Of a DNA stretch of 64,000 nucleotides, positions 46,080 to 59,021 are shown in pieces. Source of the stretch: Liolophura sinensis (lineage: Eukaryota; Mollusca; Polyplacophora; Chitonida; Chitonidae); assembly GCF_032854445.1 (NCBI RefSeq), contig NC_088304.1:26359704-26423703 (forward strand), written 5' to 3'. Under the pieces are notes generated by a model that made no database searches, had not been told where the DNA came from, and saw nothing but the letters and a program-made list of their open reading frames with translations. Position 1 is the stretch's first letter. Every line of letters begins with the position of its first letter. The position numbers and the translations under genes are program-made.

Positions 46080-48690
46080 TGAGGTTGCCACCGGAATACA
46101 GTACACCTTCTGTATAGCTTGTACTTTCAGATAATGCTATTAAAGTAAATCGTATTAACTTTCTGCAAAGAATCATTTGTGCTTTCTGTGATATTTTATA
46201 ATAGACAAGACAAGCATTCAACTTTGCCTGGCCACGTGAACCATTTGTTCGAATTTGATGAAATTTGGCGTGTGTGTTGAATTGTGGATACTAAGCCAAA
46301 TCTGATTATCAAAATCGGATAATCAGAGAGAATGATCGATCTTGGTTCTCAATATTTATCAACAGTCTGATCCGCTAAGGAACTGACGCTTTCCCCTCCG
46401 GACTTTTTTCCTACCCCTGTCTTCCCCGTAGACATTTTTCCGTATTGATAAGCTAAACCTTAGCCCAAATCATTTTATGAATATTCATGCCCTAAAGCAC
46501 AAGCAGTTGAAAAAGGTCAGTAACGTGGCTTACTTGCAGTTTTATATGTCTGTATAAATGTGTGAGAGTTACACTTGAGTAAAATCCATAAAGCTGCAAG
46601 CTGCATGGAAACCGCTTTGTTGGTACAAAAGTATGGCTGCCTAGCCCCGTTGTCAGGAGAGAGGAGAGGGCCAGCTAGTCTGTGCATGGCAGGTCGTGGA
46701 TTGAGAGGTGGAAGTATAAACTTGTCCTTATACAGGCCATGTATTATAGGGTCCGGAAAACGTCCTAGATCCTATCCTGGATCCCGGCTTAGTATCTGTT
46801 CGCAGACCCTTTCTAGTTATTGCCTGTTATTAAAGTTGTTTCTACGTTTAGCGTTTCATGCTTCGTTGCGTGTACAGGCTCGAGGAGAAAAGTACACATA
46901 CAGAAGACGTAACCATTTTCAGATTTCATGACAGTCGATGTTTTTCTCATTGGCTAACTAGCATTAGTATTCTAATTATACCCAGTACAACCTTTTTCCG
47001 ATAGTGTCAATGATTCCAGGGGCAAATTCCGACGTTATTTTTATCACAGTATAGTCTACGTTTGAAGATAGATTTGCCATGACATAATATTTATGTATTA
47101 CAAGATTTAACATTCGTTTTTGAATAGAAGCATAGACTCAAAGGACCGGGTACCGTAAAAAGGATAACAGGCCCATGAGATGTACGATAAAAAAGTGCAA
47201 ATTTCAAAATCCAAGCACAATTGTGCAAAATTTCCGAATTAAATGTATAAAGCTTGGTCGAAGCCCTCAAAGTTATAAACAGAAGAGATGATTTTTTGGT
47301 AATAATCAGCCATATATACACTTCCCTTCAAACGAGACAATTACGGCTGAGGTTTGTTTCGTGTCTTGAGATGCAGAGTTTGTTCCCCTCCTTACCAAAC
47401 CATACCCTTTGAAATGGTGACGCCAGATATAACCGGCTTTGCTGAATCGGCCTCAAACTTATACAATGCTAAGAGATTTTAAACGTCAAGAAACATGCCG
47501 TCAGCTGTAAACGTGTAGATTATGTCACTGGCTTAGCTTTAGCTTTCGCGAGGTAACGCGAGACAGATGAGGTCCAACGAGACTAGCTGATGTCTCCGTG
47601 AACTGCCAATTGCAGACACCAGACACCGGGAACAGCACATCCTCGTAACCCTTTGCATGAATGAACTTATAACTGTATACATGCGCCACGGTACTGTTTG
47701 TTTATTACTTTAAATTTGTACAATGAACTAGCAAATCGTCTACTCTTTCTGGTATACATTTTTCCCGTGAAATGGCGACGCGGGTCCAAGCCATATAGGC
47801 CATTATTCTCCAGGAGTACTACGTTACCATGTTGCCCACAAAACGTCATCGTAAATGCAGTAACAGATTACTTAGCTCAGGTCTGCGGTTCTTTGGGCGG
47901 GAATGAAGAACCTTTTCCGCCTTTAAATAACCCTAGCCTAAGTTGTATAATCTGCTGTTGACTGCTGCTGTGCCCAAACTAGTAACGAAATACTCAGCTT
48001 ACAGAAAACATCGATTAATATAGCACTGGCCAGATTAACCACTGCGCGGGAAAAATTACCTATTTCTTTTACATGGCTGTGCCTTTCTAGACCTGTCTCT
48101 TTCATGTCATTTTCACACGTGCCCATGACTGCCGCGATGGACAAGAATTTTAGAGTAAGCTCAAGGCTAACGGATTAAAGCATTGTGACATCAGACTGTA
48201 TAAGAACCACATCCTGAATGTACAAATAGCTGAATCGTAGTTACCTGTGCAATGTGGCTTCTGTTTCAGGCCCGTTATATCTGGCTTAGTCGTCTTCGCA
48301 CATCGCGTTGTTCACTCAACAGTGGCAGAAGAACGACAAAAAAAGTAATGTGGGCCAATTGATCCTAATGGAGCCCACTGGAAAGATCTGTGGAAAAAAA
48401 GAACATTAAATATTTTATAAGCACTAGACACAGGTTTGTCGCAAGAGGATCTGAGCGTGAAGGTCACAAACGACAAACAGTGCTTCAGGAGTACAGCCTT
48501 TAGTGAGTAGGCAACACAATTCACAAAGTCAGACAACACACTACACGTGGCCACACTATACACATCACATAGCACAGTCACGATTACAGTCCTTAATTCA
48601 CAGTAGGCCTACACTGTACACAGTTCCGGCACCATGCGGAGGAAAATATATCGTTGAACTCGGCCATCTGTAGTAAATAACACCCGACCA
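46080..48690. other. no gene recognised
   Basis: No phased exon set was found. A 118-codon frame at 46.6-46.9 kb opens at TTG and has no recognisable domain. No family A or B SINE was seen in this interval. Confidence 0.45.
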
Positions 48691-48710
48691 TCTTTGAGTT
48701 GTCACAATCC

Positions 48711-49091
48711 CATACGGACGCAACCACCACATACGGACGCAACCACCACATCCGGGCTTGCGATGCTGCACCACTCGTCAAACCGCTTTGCTCACCTAAG
48801 GGCTGTAATCAGACAGACGCACCTGGCGTATCACGCCGTACCTCCAGCCATATGGGATCTCAGGGCTGTAATCAGACAGACCCACCGTACCGTACCTCCG
48901 GCCATACGGGATCTCAGTGCTGTAATCAGACAGACCCACCGGGCGTATCACGCCATACCTCCAGCCATACGGGATCTGTATGTATGTCTACTTGGTCACT
49001 TACACGTACTACATACGTTACTAACAGTGCTCCATACGTTACTAACAGTGTTCCATACGTTACTAACAGTGCTCCATACGTTACTTACATT
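48711..49091. repeat. cluster of three small tandem arrays
   Basis: CATACGGACGCAACCAC repeats at about 20 bp (48711-48752). A 55-63 bp unit with GGCTGTAATCAGACAGAC and CCTCCAGCCATACGGGATCT occurs three times (48795-48978). TCCATACGTTACTAACAGTG repeats four times at about 22 bp (49009-49091). Confidence 0.9.
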
Positions 49092-49799
49092 ACACTGTAC
49101 TGTGGCTAATTGCAACCACTACACTACTCCTATTACACAGCTTATACTACACGGCGAATAAATGTAACCAGCTACTACACGTACAGCGTGGTCAAATGCA
49201 GCTACTTACTACATGCACTGGAATACACAGGGAATACGTCAATATATTCCAAACGCAATATACTTGTAACTGTTCAGCACTACTCCATTTTATACACGAG
49301 TATACAAGCCGCTACATAGTGCCTATGTTCAATAATACTGTACAGTACTCCTATACCAATACATTCAGAACTGCTGAAGTCAGTCCAAAGCAAAGTATAC
49401 ACACAACCTACCTCAGAAGCAACCGGTTTTTTCAACCAAGCCTTTAGAGATATTACCCAAGACAAGACACCGAGCACACTGACCACACCCTGCCTGCAAG
49501 AACCTGACCAGCTCTGGACCAGTCTACCAACCCGTCCAACTTAGGATACCGATGGGTGTGACACACCACCTACTATATAACGCCAGGTAAATAGATGCAC
49601 GCTGTTACCCCTCATAAACCACTTGAGGCTCGCTCACACATTTGCATCACAGTCACTCTAGTCCCCAAGCTGACCACAACCCAAAGAGGGTTACTACTGG
49701 GTACCTCACATCATACAATCACAAGTTTAGTGTAACATTCCTCCCCACTAACAGAAGTATGAAGTACTGGCCCTACACTAAAATTTTGGTGCATCCACC

Positions 49800-50258
49800 C
49801 GATTTTCAAACGACTCAAATAGTGTGGATCTACTTTCCCGTCACCGGTACGATTCGAAAGCGATAAGACTGGAGCGAAAGGGCCCACCTCATCAATCTGG
49901 TACTAGCAATCTTTGCCCGGTTCAGACAAACCAAATACTGGTGATCAGTCTCTAAAACAAACTCCTGTTCATACAGATGCTTCTGAAACTTCTGAATCGC
50001 CCACACTATGAACAAACACCCTTTTTAGACAGTAGCATACCCTTTCTCACTAGACTTCAACTTCCGACTAGCATAGGCTACCGGCCTATTCACGTCATTT
50101 CCTTTCGAGCCCAGTAACTTACGCGTCAACCTTGAAAATGTGGCACATTCAGTTACCAACCCAAATGGCATGACCATAAACTGATAAAGGTGACCCTGTG
50201 GAGATTGAAAAGCGCTCTTGCATTTCGCCGATTCGACCATTGGTACTTGCCAATAGCC
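49800..50258 (-). mobile_element. decayed Ty3/Gypsy-type retrotransposon pol fragment (RT-RNase H)
   Basis: The minus strand begins at the reverse transcriptase motif GYWQVPM and continues with KSAFQSPQGHLYQFMVMPFG. It then jumps after ATFSRLTRKLL to the RNase H region (RPVAYASRKLKSSEKGYATV), so most of the RT palm and thumb (roughly 190 residues) is deleted. A TAA follows YATV where a Glu is expected, then FIVWAIQKFQKHLYEQEFVL. After VTGK a TAG and a frame change precede HYLSRL, the usual end of this region. No LTRs, gag or integrase were recognised. Plainly a non-functional relic. Confidence 0.88.
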
Positions 50259-50299
50259 TCAGGGGTGTTATTGTGTGAATCCCAATAGCCTTGCAAAAC

Positions 50300-51530
50300 T
50301 TGTTCTTCATGGCATCAGGCAGACACACCAATATTTGCTTAAGACAGTCAGTGTTTTTTACAACCAACCATTTGATACTGCCGTACGAGTCCCTAAGCTC
50401 ATCCTGTCACACACTCATCGACAGTACCCTCTGTAAATCTTTTAATCATGTGAAACGATGGATTAGTAAAACATACAAAAGCAACATTAATTTTTGTATA
50501 TGTTTTCTAATAAATGTGTCTTGTTGTGAACAGTAATGCGAGACAAGACATGCTGAAGGTTAATCAATGATAAACTGGTGAACGTCATCACCACATTATT
50601 ACTAATACGTGCAATATATAAAAAAATGTGGCTTTACCTTAAAAGAATAAATTGAAAAGATAAAAACACGCGTGAAGTACATTGTAGGATTTAAATGCGT
50701 CACTTCCTGTAGTTTTTATCTAAACGCGTCATTCACAGCACGGTGCAGAACTGTTTTCTAATCTCTTTTCATTTATTTTATTCAGAATTTGCAATAAAAG
50801 AAGTGGACGTTTAGGACCAAAGGATGGGGTATGTTAAGATGGGAAGTTGGCGCTAGTGCAAGAAATTGTGGACCTCAGAATATTTTTTTGCATTAGTCTC
50901 TATAAACTGGAGAAAATCACCGTAATATCGTAACTTAACAATTATATTCTAAATGATAGATCTTATTTAATGCAAGACATCTTATCTCACACAAATAGTA
51001 TGTTGCCAAAGAAATAAAAGAATAAGCAATATTCGAACTCTTTCTCGAAATATAACCTGTTCTATAGTAACTTCCACAGTTCACTGTACTATGAAGGATG
51101 CCTAACAGATTATGGCCTAGATACGAATTTTAAACTTGCCAAAATATGACATAACTGATCACATTATAAGTTCATTTTTTCCATTTGAAGACCAACGTTA
51201 ACCAGAACGAAACTTTGACATCATGAGGAAATACGCACATGAAATGTCAGTAAAGATATTTTTCTAGCTAAAGTTGATCTTCATTTTGTAAATTGAAGAC
51301 ACAGTGGCTCGTTTGAACGAAAAGACGGCGTTTTTGATCGAGAATGCATTTTTGGCAGGTTATTGCTAAACAACCATCTCTTTTATGGCCACATAACTTT
51401 TATGGGTGATTCGACCACGTTTTATACTTCTGATTTGGAAATTTACACAACTGTGCTTGAATTTTGAAATTTGGATTTTCTTGTCACCCTACGGTACCAG
51501 GTCCTTTGTGTTGAGATGTAATATTCTTCG
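50300..51530. other. no gene recognised
   Basis: AT-rich sequence next to the Gypsy relic. No retroelement domain or exon was identified beyond 50.3 kb. Confidence 0.45.
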
Positions 51531-51532
51531 TA

Positions 51533-51718
51533 TTTGTTTATTTATTTAATTATTTAATTGGCGTTTCCCGCCTTACTCCAGAATATTTCATTTAAACGAC
51601 TTAAAGCATCGTTGTGGGAGGAAACCAGACAGAGCCCAGGGGAAAGCCAGGACCATCCACAGGTGGACCTTCCTACCTAAGTTCATTGCGCTGTGCTGAA
51701 GTGATAACCCCCTCGGAC
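51533..51718 (-). repeat. SINE family A, diverged, reverse orientation
   Basis: TTAATTGGCGTTTCCCGCCT, CAGAATATTTCATTTAAACG and GTGGGAGGAAACCAGACAGA. Part of the body is deleted after ACAGGTGG. It ends against a 16-C tract (51718-51733). Confidence 0.82.
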
Positions 51719-52934
51719 CCCCCCCCCCCCCCCAACTTAGTCTTTTAATTACCCTTATAAGTATTGGGAACATTTTGAAAAAAGCTCTCCAAATACACTA
51801 AGAATGAACTACCTCTGGGATGATTTGAATAGTTTAAATGTAATTTCAGGCGCTCAGAATAATGTAAAAATAAATAAATAAATAAAAAAATTGTCTGAAA
51901 AAGGTACATATATACCTTTTCGATGGAAAAAAAATAACAAATACAATTTAACGAATTTCTGGAGACTGTTCTCTATTGTCTTTCACTTGAGGCACTGTTT
52001 ACTTTTTAGTGTGAGTACACCTGAAGTTTTAATGATATCACAGGGTTTCACATAACAAATTACATGTACGCGGATAAAGCGTCGCGCCCTGGATCATTCG
52101 GAGAAAACAAATTACGTCAAAAGACTAATTCAAGCTGGACGGATGTTCCAGATGTGGCTTTAATCCGCAGATTCGTCACATACCCTGCGAAAGGCGGATG
52201 TGTACTATGACTCAAGTCTGCCCCTCAACGTGCACTGTCATGAGCAGCGAAGCTTTACAAACACGTCCCCTGTGTTTGAATAATAATTACGTCACCCCAG
52301 GCAATGATTTTTTGGATAAAAACAACAAGTTTATGTATTTGCACGTTATGAATTAAGAAAATATATTTCTTGTGCAGATTATATGTGCAAATATTGTAGT
52401 GATATGTGTCCCGTATTGAAGGGCACTGTTGGTCCTTACGTGCTAGAATTGGTCGAACATAGTGGGCAAGTTACAGTGTAAGACTTACGCCTGCTTACCG
52501 GTTAGTAGTGCTTTACTTAAGATTGAAGTGTTTTCCATACTAGCTATTAGAAATCATCACTGAGCAACAATGACGGGTGAAGTAACAACAATCTGTGTAA
52601 CTAAAGCACTTTGAAAAACCCTTCCACACAAGTATCAGGACAATGGTAAACTGAAGACATGCCTGAAAATAAAAATGAAAACTGAAGCCGTGGCACATGT
52701 GCAAATTGTTTTAGAGAGTTAACGTTATTTACAAGTTGTTCAACTTTCCAAAACATTCCATTTCCCTTTAATTTCAAGACTGCAACGATAGGACTACAAT
52801 ACATCCCTTGTGGCCTTTAACCCCAACAGTCATTTAGTTTTCTATTCATTGTTTCATGTCAGTTAAATGTGGCAAATTTGAAGTATCCAGTTAGGTGACT
52901 GTTATTATAGGTCTATATATCTTGTCTACAATGT

Positions 52935-53260
52935 TTAGTCGTGGGTCCGTCAGTAAAAGCGTTTCACACGCTGCGTCCGCTCAGCCTCTCATTAGTAAGG
53001 TTAAAGGTTCAAATCCAGCTCTGGTTATTTTATGTGCGACTGTATTTCACGAAGTATATCAAAGGACTGGCAATGGTCGGTTTTTCCGGCGCTGGATCAA
53101 AAGGTAAAAGAGGTAAAGGCGCTCGTTCGATTCTGCTAAAGAGATTGCGTGTTTAAATCCAGCTCTCGCTTTGTCGGGTGATGCTTTCAGTCAGGAGATT
53201 TGTTAGACACTTAGTGATGCAAGTGCGGTGGTTTCCTCTGGGCAACCATATACCTGACCA
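52935..53260 (+). repeat. tRNA-derived repeat (family D)
   Basis: GGGTCCGTCAGTAAAAGCG (A-box-like) and GGTTCAAATCCAGCTCTGG (a strong B box) form a tRNA-like head. A second B-box-like GTTTAAATCCAGCTCTCGC lies at 53150, followed by TGCTTTCAGTCAGGAGATTT, also seen in diverged form near 33.68 kb. Confidence 0.5.
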
Positions 53261-53899
53261 GATCTGTAAAAATACAAGAAATGTTGACTGCCGCTTTAAA
53301 CTGTATATAAACAAACAGTGTAATGGAATATAGCGCAAGGCAAGGGAAGGCAATGCAGTTGTTGTAACACGATTCATAGTGGGCCTAAAAATGTCTCATT
53401 GTTACACCCGGGTGCCTTGTCTTCTTGGGCCTTTAATCCGGCATGCATGCCTGTTTGTCAGCGATGAGTTCGCATGAAAGGGCTGGCAGCTGATAATTGA
53501 GGTTCTGTTGAGTTGCATGTTTTTGTTCCGCTTGTTCAGTTTAGCTCAACACAGTGCTGACAAACCTATAGCATAACTTTTGAGTACCGGCTATTGTGCT
53601 GTGAAGAATGCAGATATATAAAGGGGTTTGTTTCTTTTCTGATATGCTTTGAAACTATTTTGACCTCATATTTGATGGATTTGTTTAGTGGGTGATTATA
53701 ACACCCACCCTCCCGGCCAGTGGCATAAATACACGTCACGTATGTTTCTTTTTGCTGGATTCCTTTCGGGTTTTTCTTTCATGTGTAATAACAGATGTTG
53801 TAATTACAGGGTTAATGTAGAATATTGTCTTGTCTTTGTCCACATTTAACTGTATATATGTGTGCATTTAAATATTGTATGTTTTCTATGTTCCTATGA

Positions 53900-54035
53900 C
53901 TCGTATGTGAGAAGGTTTTCCAGCAACCTGCGGATGGTTGTGGGTTCCCGCCGGTTTCCTTTCCACCATAATGCTGGCTGTCGTCGTAAAAGTAAAATAC
54001 CCTTGAGTACGGCGAAAACACCAATCAAAGAAATA
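53900..54035 (+). repeat. SINE family A, 3' half
   Basis: GTATGTGAGAAGGTTTTCCA, ACCTGCGGATGGTTGTGGGT, then TTGAGTACGGCGAAAACACC. The head is missing. Confidence 0.85.
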
Positions 54036-54039
54036 TATA

Positions 54040-55190
54040 TTATGACTCATTTAACACGCTAATAACATGTCCAAAAACTGATCCAAGTTATTGGCCAACA
54101 TTTTAGGAGAAACCTTCCTGGAATATCATCCAAGAATATTCCGTATGTCCACTGGCGAATATCATCCGGTATATACCTTTATATTTTACCATTATCACGG
54201 CAAGAAATCGTCAATTCCATAATGCTTCATATTAGGTAAGCAGACACTAATCATCCTGTTTAATGAGCTATTGCTTAACAGATTAAGATTAAAATAAATA
54301 AAATGTTGTTTTTACATGGATAAAACACGAGTATGATTTTGCAATGGGGCTGATTGACGGCTGCTCTTGTTTTCGTCTGTGTGTCCGTCGGTCTGTTGGG
54401 CTGTTCATTTGATCTTGTTGTTGGTTAATAAAACTATATCATTTTGTCCACATGGAATGGATAATCCGGTTAATTTCTGATTAATTTACCGTTCCGGCTA
54501 ACTTGTCTCTCTACCAGCGCCTCACCCATGGGGTTTTGAGGGAGACTGGGGTAAACCTGCTCCTCAACTAAATGGACAGATCCCCATACTACTGACGAAA
54601 GGGCAATACTCAGTCTTTCTGTACAAACTGTCAAGGGTCAAGTATCGTTCTAAATACCATGACCAGACTTAATGGCTCGGTCCTTAGTCCAAGACAAGTA
54701 CCACCCAAGTGTTATAACCTCTCACAACCTGCATAACATGTCCCTTAATTTCAGACAGTTACATGTAGATAAAGGGGAGGAAAAACAGACAAACGCTGGC
54801 AAAAATATAACCTTCTACGTGTCCTGAAGTCCTAGATTAGAATCACTTCGAACTTTTACATATTGTGTAATCATATGGAGTTATGATATTATGTATCATT
54901 ATATGGAGTTATCCATATACTAACTGTGGCATGTTATTCTCTCAACTTCTAAATACATCTTATGAAACTTACACCATGAGATAGAGAAAGCCGGGATGCA
55001 GAAATCATTAAAAAATTGACATAGTTTTCAGATATGAAACCAGCTAAACACAGGCTCTCAGCCCACCATCTGGTATCCAGATCGAGTGTCACCTATGCCT
55101 TTCTGTTATTCAAGAGTCTACTATGGAGACGGTTCCAACGCCCCAGGTTATGCACTTGATTGTAACTACCATGGCAGTATATGTTTTTAA
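54040..55190. other. no gene recognised
   Basis: Non-repetitive AT-rich sequence downstream of the decarboxylase gene; no exon recognised. Confidence 0.45.
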
Positions 55191-55202
55191 GATGTGTTAG
55201 TG

Positions 55203-55310
55203 TGGTAGTTCCAATCAACTTATTGCTTATTGTTATTGTACTGTAGTGGAGTGCGATTAGTTACAATCAACTTATTGTTATTGTACTGTAGTGGAGTTCG
55301 ATTCAGCGCG
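55203..55310. repeat. tandem duplication of about 52 bp
   Basis: CAATCAACTTATTG followed by TTATTGTACTGTAGTGGAGT and GCGATT recurs immediately with a few-base deletion. Confidence 0.85.
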
Positions 55311-55822
55311 CAGATGGTGACATATACTCTGCTAAATTTCTCACGTCCTGATAATCTTTCAAGATCAATCAGAAATACATGTTGCATACTAATAAAAAGA
55401 CCAACATGTTCGTAAATAGAAAAATGATTTATTTCCCCTATAAAGTTATCTATAAGTTATAAATACATGGTTTTAACATGTTTCCACCTAATGTCATGGT
55501 GGACAGCTGTGGTAATACATAATTGTCATGTACATTGGCATTTGCCAATGCTGGACAAACAATTTACGATAATCATATTAAGTCGCCATTATTGGAGCAT
55601 GGAAGGAACGCAATTATTTGTAAAACAATTAGGAACAAATGCACTATATTTAGGTCACGGGTTTCCTTCAAATGGTAAATGAAATTTAAAAAAAAATGAA
55701 ATAAACGTGAGTAGATGGAAAAATACGGTAGAGTCCAAAATTCTTGCAAGGAACTGTTACTCTGATGGCTCACTTATGTGCATTTTATTAATTTCTCAAA
55801 GGCCAACAAACCATTCCTTATT

Positions 55823-57196
55823 TCAACTCCCTGACAGAACGTAGGCTAAGTTCCGTTTGATGGAGACCAGGGCTGTTTCTACATCCTCGATGTGGGACCG
55901 GAACGACAAAATGCACAACCGGATGTAGAATAAGCCGTCTACTGTTGTCGGTGTCAGACAGACCTGTCCTTCCTCAGCTATTAGCTCGTGCCATTTACGC
56001 GTGGCGTAATTTCCGTCTTCGCTCCCAGATGGGACGTACCGGAAGGCGATAACAGTCAGATCGGGAGCCGTGCACGTGACGACATTCCTGAAATCGCTGA
56101 TTGTTTTGTAAGCGTATTCTGTTAATTTCACTTTCTCCTGAATCGCGGATTTTATCATTTCACTGCCTAGTGTTTTCAGCATAACCCACACAGGAAAAGC
56201 TCGAAACGGTCGTGTAAATTCAAAGCTTAAATCCAGTGGTGAATACTCCTCTTCTGAAGAGTCTGCCAGATAGGGGGCGCTGTCTCTCGCCATGGTCTTA
56301 CGCAAATGATTTCCGTTGCGTACCAGCACAGCCGCAGTTCCGTATGGAGCTGAGAGGCTTTTGTGGAAATCCATGGCCACTGAGTCCGCCGTATGTACTC
56401 CTGAAACATGTCACAAAGATGTGTTGATTAGTTCAACATTCACTCTGAACCTGTGCATTATGCATAACTTCACACATTTCAGAACAAAATTTTGTTCAGA
56501 AGAAACTGGACTTGCAATAGTGGACAGAAGAACACGCTTAGCATAGAAACTTCATTGAAATTCTTCGTATAAGTAGGTACATGTATCCCCTTACTTTCAA
56601 TACCCTCACCTTCACATCTCCTCTTCACAGATTCGTCTAACATCAGGAGGCCTCCGATTACAGCATCCACGTGGAACCACAGACCGTGCTTCTGGGCCAC
56701 CTCGCTGATCGCTCCCAAGGGGTCGACAACTCCCAGGCTGGTAGTGCCGATGGTACCAATCACCATAAATGGAAATAAGCCGTCCTGGAATATAAGGCAA
56801 ATGAACCCTTAGTTTATAATGGCTTACACATGAGTTTTATTTCTTACGCATGAAACCTTTGACCTTACTGGTTGATCTTGGTTTCCATGCAATAAATTTA
56901 TTTTCTAATGTATTGAACACTATATATATAAAATTTTGATCTACGACGCACACTTTACAGTTCACTATCTTCTCTGAAATTTCGTCTGAAATATCTTTGT
57001 TGTACACTTTACATATTTTAGGAAAACCGCGCTTTAACTGACCTCAGTATCTGCTGTTATCATCTCCTCAAGTTTCCCTGCGTCCATCTGGTATTTCCGG
57101 GTAGGTACTCGCCGCAGCACAACGTCCGTCAGTCCGACAATGCGGAGAGCCCGTGTATTACAGGGATGTGCTAGGTCTGTCATGTACACCACAGAT
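55823..57196 (-). CDS. group II PLP-dependent decarboxylase, C-terminal three exons
   Basis: Pyridoxal-phosphate amino-acid decarboxylase of the GAD/DDC superfamily. Minus-strand exons: 57196-57043, 56784-56610 and 56400-55823 (stop at 55823), phases 2-0, 0-1, 1-stop, all with good sites (AAAG|ATCT, GAG|GTCAGT, TTCCAG|GACG, GAAG|GTGAGG, TTTCAG|GAGT). Together they encode about 300 residues. Family features in order: VVYMTDLAHP (cofactor-contact region, where SxxAHxS is usual), LRRVPTRKYQMDAGKLEEMI, then GLFPFMVIGTIGTTSLGVVD, LWFHVDAVIGG (conserved Asp pairing with the cofactor N) and DSVAMDFHKSL, whose Lys should form the Schiff base. The usual motif is N-P-H-K-W/L; here it is D-F-H-K-S. The substrate cannot be predicted. 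The N-terminal half is not contiguous; a candidate first exon lies at 62.7-63.2 kb. Confidence 0.9.
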
Positions 57197-57199
57197 CTT

Positions 57200-58640
57200 T
57201 AACAAAAATAATTCCGCCTCAGTTAATGGTTGTTGAATGGAAATTATTTTTAAGTTTAATGTCTTTTTGTAATTTAAAGGAATACAAAAACCTTAATACC
57301 AAAACATTACCTAACATTTTATGTCACATGTCCGTTTAAAATGTCAAACAATTATGCATAGCGATGTGATAAGCAATCACGTTTTGATTGAGAAACTGTT
57401 GTGTGCAGTCATTTGCCAACTATCACCCTGTCTTCCCTGCTAGCTTTGGTTTTTCTCTCCGTGCTGAAAATCTTCTTACTGAGAAAGCACTTGAATGGTT
57501 TTTATATTTCACTCTGCCATATAAGATACAATAGGTCATCAGACAAACTAGTCTACATGCAGGAACGTTACCTATGTTTAAACAATACGTGAACTTATAG
57601 TTCACACGCTGAATGTAACAAATATATCCCCAAACTCTTCGATATCGACTGCAAGTTGGGTAAAATCGAATCAGTTTAAGGTCGAAAGGAGGTCTAGAGA
57701 TCAAATCATAGTTTGTGCATAGTTTCTTGAAATACAAGGAAATGTTTTCCTGTCAACCTCATCAAAATTGCTGTGCAGAACATAAATTGACATCTACTGG
57801 AGATATTTATTAATAACGTGTATACTACATGTACTATAACAATTACTATATTCCCACAGCACTAGTGAAAAAAATGAGAGCAAACCCTATCTCATTTTGA
57901 CATATCTTTAAGTGTGTTACGTTTGGGTAATAAAATTAATTATGACTATTTCAAGGTCGTGTGCTAAGTCATATTACAATAACACCCTGCCATCATATTC
58001 ACAAAATATTACACATTTCAACATATCCTAATGGTGTGCATGGGTGAGCGTAATTCTGCGATTCATGCAGGCCATGCTTATGTCACGTCAATGAAATGCG
58101 CCCAGCTAATATCTTATTCCCATAAGATGAAACAGATACCAAACATTCCCATTTCTGTAAGGAAAACAGGAATAGATTGATATTCTACAAAACACACAAA
58201 TTGCTAAAACTGTGTGGTATAATTTGATGCCATAATTGGTTTACTGCTTCTACCAATAAGAAGTTTAACATGCCCATATCATGTAATGAGTAAATAGTGG
58301 GGATGTGAACGGCGGAGGGCAAAACAACTTATCTCATCCCATGACTAGAGTTCACTCGTGCACTCATCTTAAATTTCAATCTTGTTTACATTCGCGCTAG
58401 GATTAAGATTAACTCCGTGACCAGGTTTGGTGTTCGGCATCCAGGGAGGCGATCAGCTTTCAGATGACCTTCCTGTTCGCATCAGAAAAATGTTCATACA
58501 AATCAATGTTAAAAATGAAAAGTTAAAATGAAACATTTAACATTTATGTTATTATGATTGTGTAATTTTTTGTTGAGAAACAATGTCACATGTAGAGCTT
58601 CGCAAAATGTCTCCTCCTAATTAAGTACGCTGCGATGTAT
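57200..58640. other. no gene recognised (presumed decarboxylase intron)
   Basis: AT-rich. About 140 residues of the decarboxylase (the substrate-domain start and the GGS-x-SN-type region) should lie upstream of 57196 on the minus strand, but I recognised no matching exon here. Confidence 0.4.
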
Positions 58641-58649
58641 TAATATTAA

Positions 58650-59021
58650 TCAGAGTTCTTATTCCTGAAGTCTATTGACTCAACAGGCAAAACATCCAAG
58701 AAAGCAATTCCGAAGTCATTCATACACTTCTGCAAAGATATCCAGATTTCGCATGAAAACATCGAGGTGTCCGTTGACGTGTATGTCAACGGCCAAAGGT
58801 TGACTGATCCACAGTCAAAATAAATTGTAGAGAGCCACAAACAGCAGATAGTGTCTGAGCTTCACCATCTGCGCTCTATCAAACCAGCAACAGACCAGGG
58901 CGTGGGGTGTCCTCAATGTGCAGCAGGAGAAGAGCAAGAATTGGGATCACCTCTTCAGGATGCCGAGGATGAACTTAACGATTCTCTCGATAACGAGCTT
59001 TATACGTTAATGCCTCTATAG
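58650..59021 (+). pseudogene. unrecognised open frame interrupted by one TAA
   Basis: The + strand frame opens at 58650 and reads SEFLFLKSIDSTGKTSKKA and ISHENIEVSVDVYVNGQRL to a TAA at 58821-58823. It resumes in frame with IVESHKQQIVSELHHLRS and an acidic C-terminus ending NDSLDNELYTLMPL, stopping at 59019-59021. Composition is protein-like and base use is richer in G+C than the flanks. No family is recognised and no start or splice signal was identified. It lies antisense within the presumed decarboxylase intron, so a retrocopy fragment or decayed exon of another gene is plausible. Confidence 0.35.

Noticed and set aside
46575-46931. 118-codon + strand frame
   Set aside because: It opens at TTG (first ATG 11 codons later), shows no recognisable domain, and has no supporting splice or promoter context.
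48694-49161. 155- and 136-codon + strand frames
   Set aside because: They lie over three small tandem arrays and are open because of the repeats.
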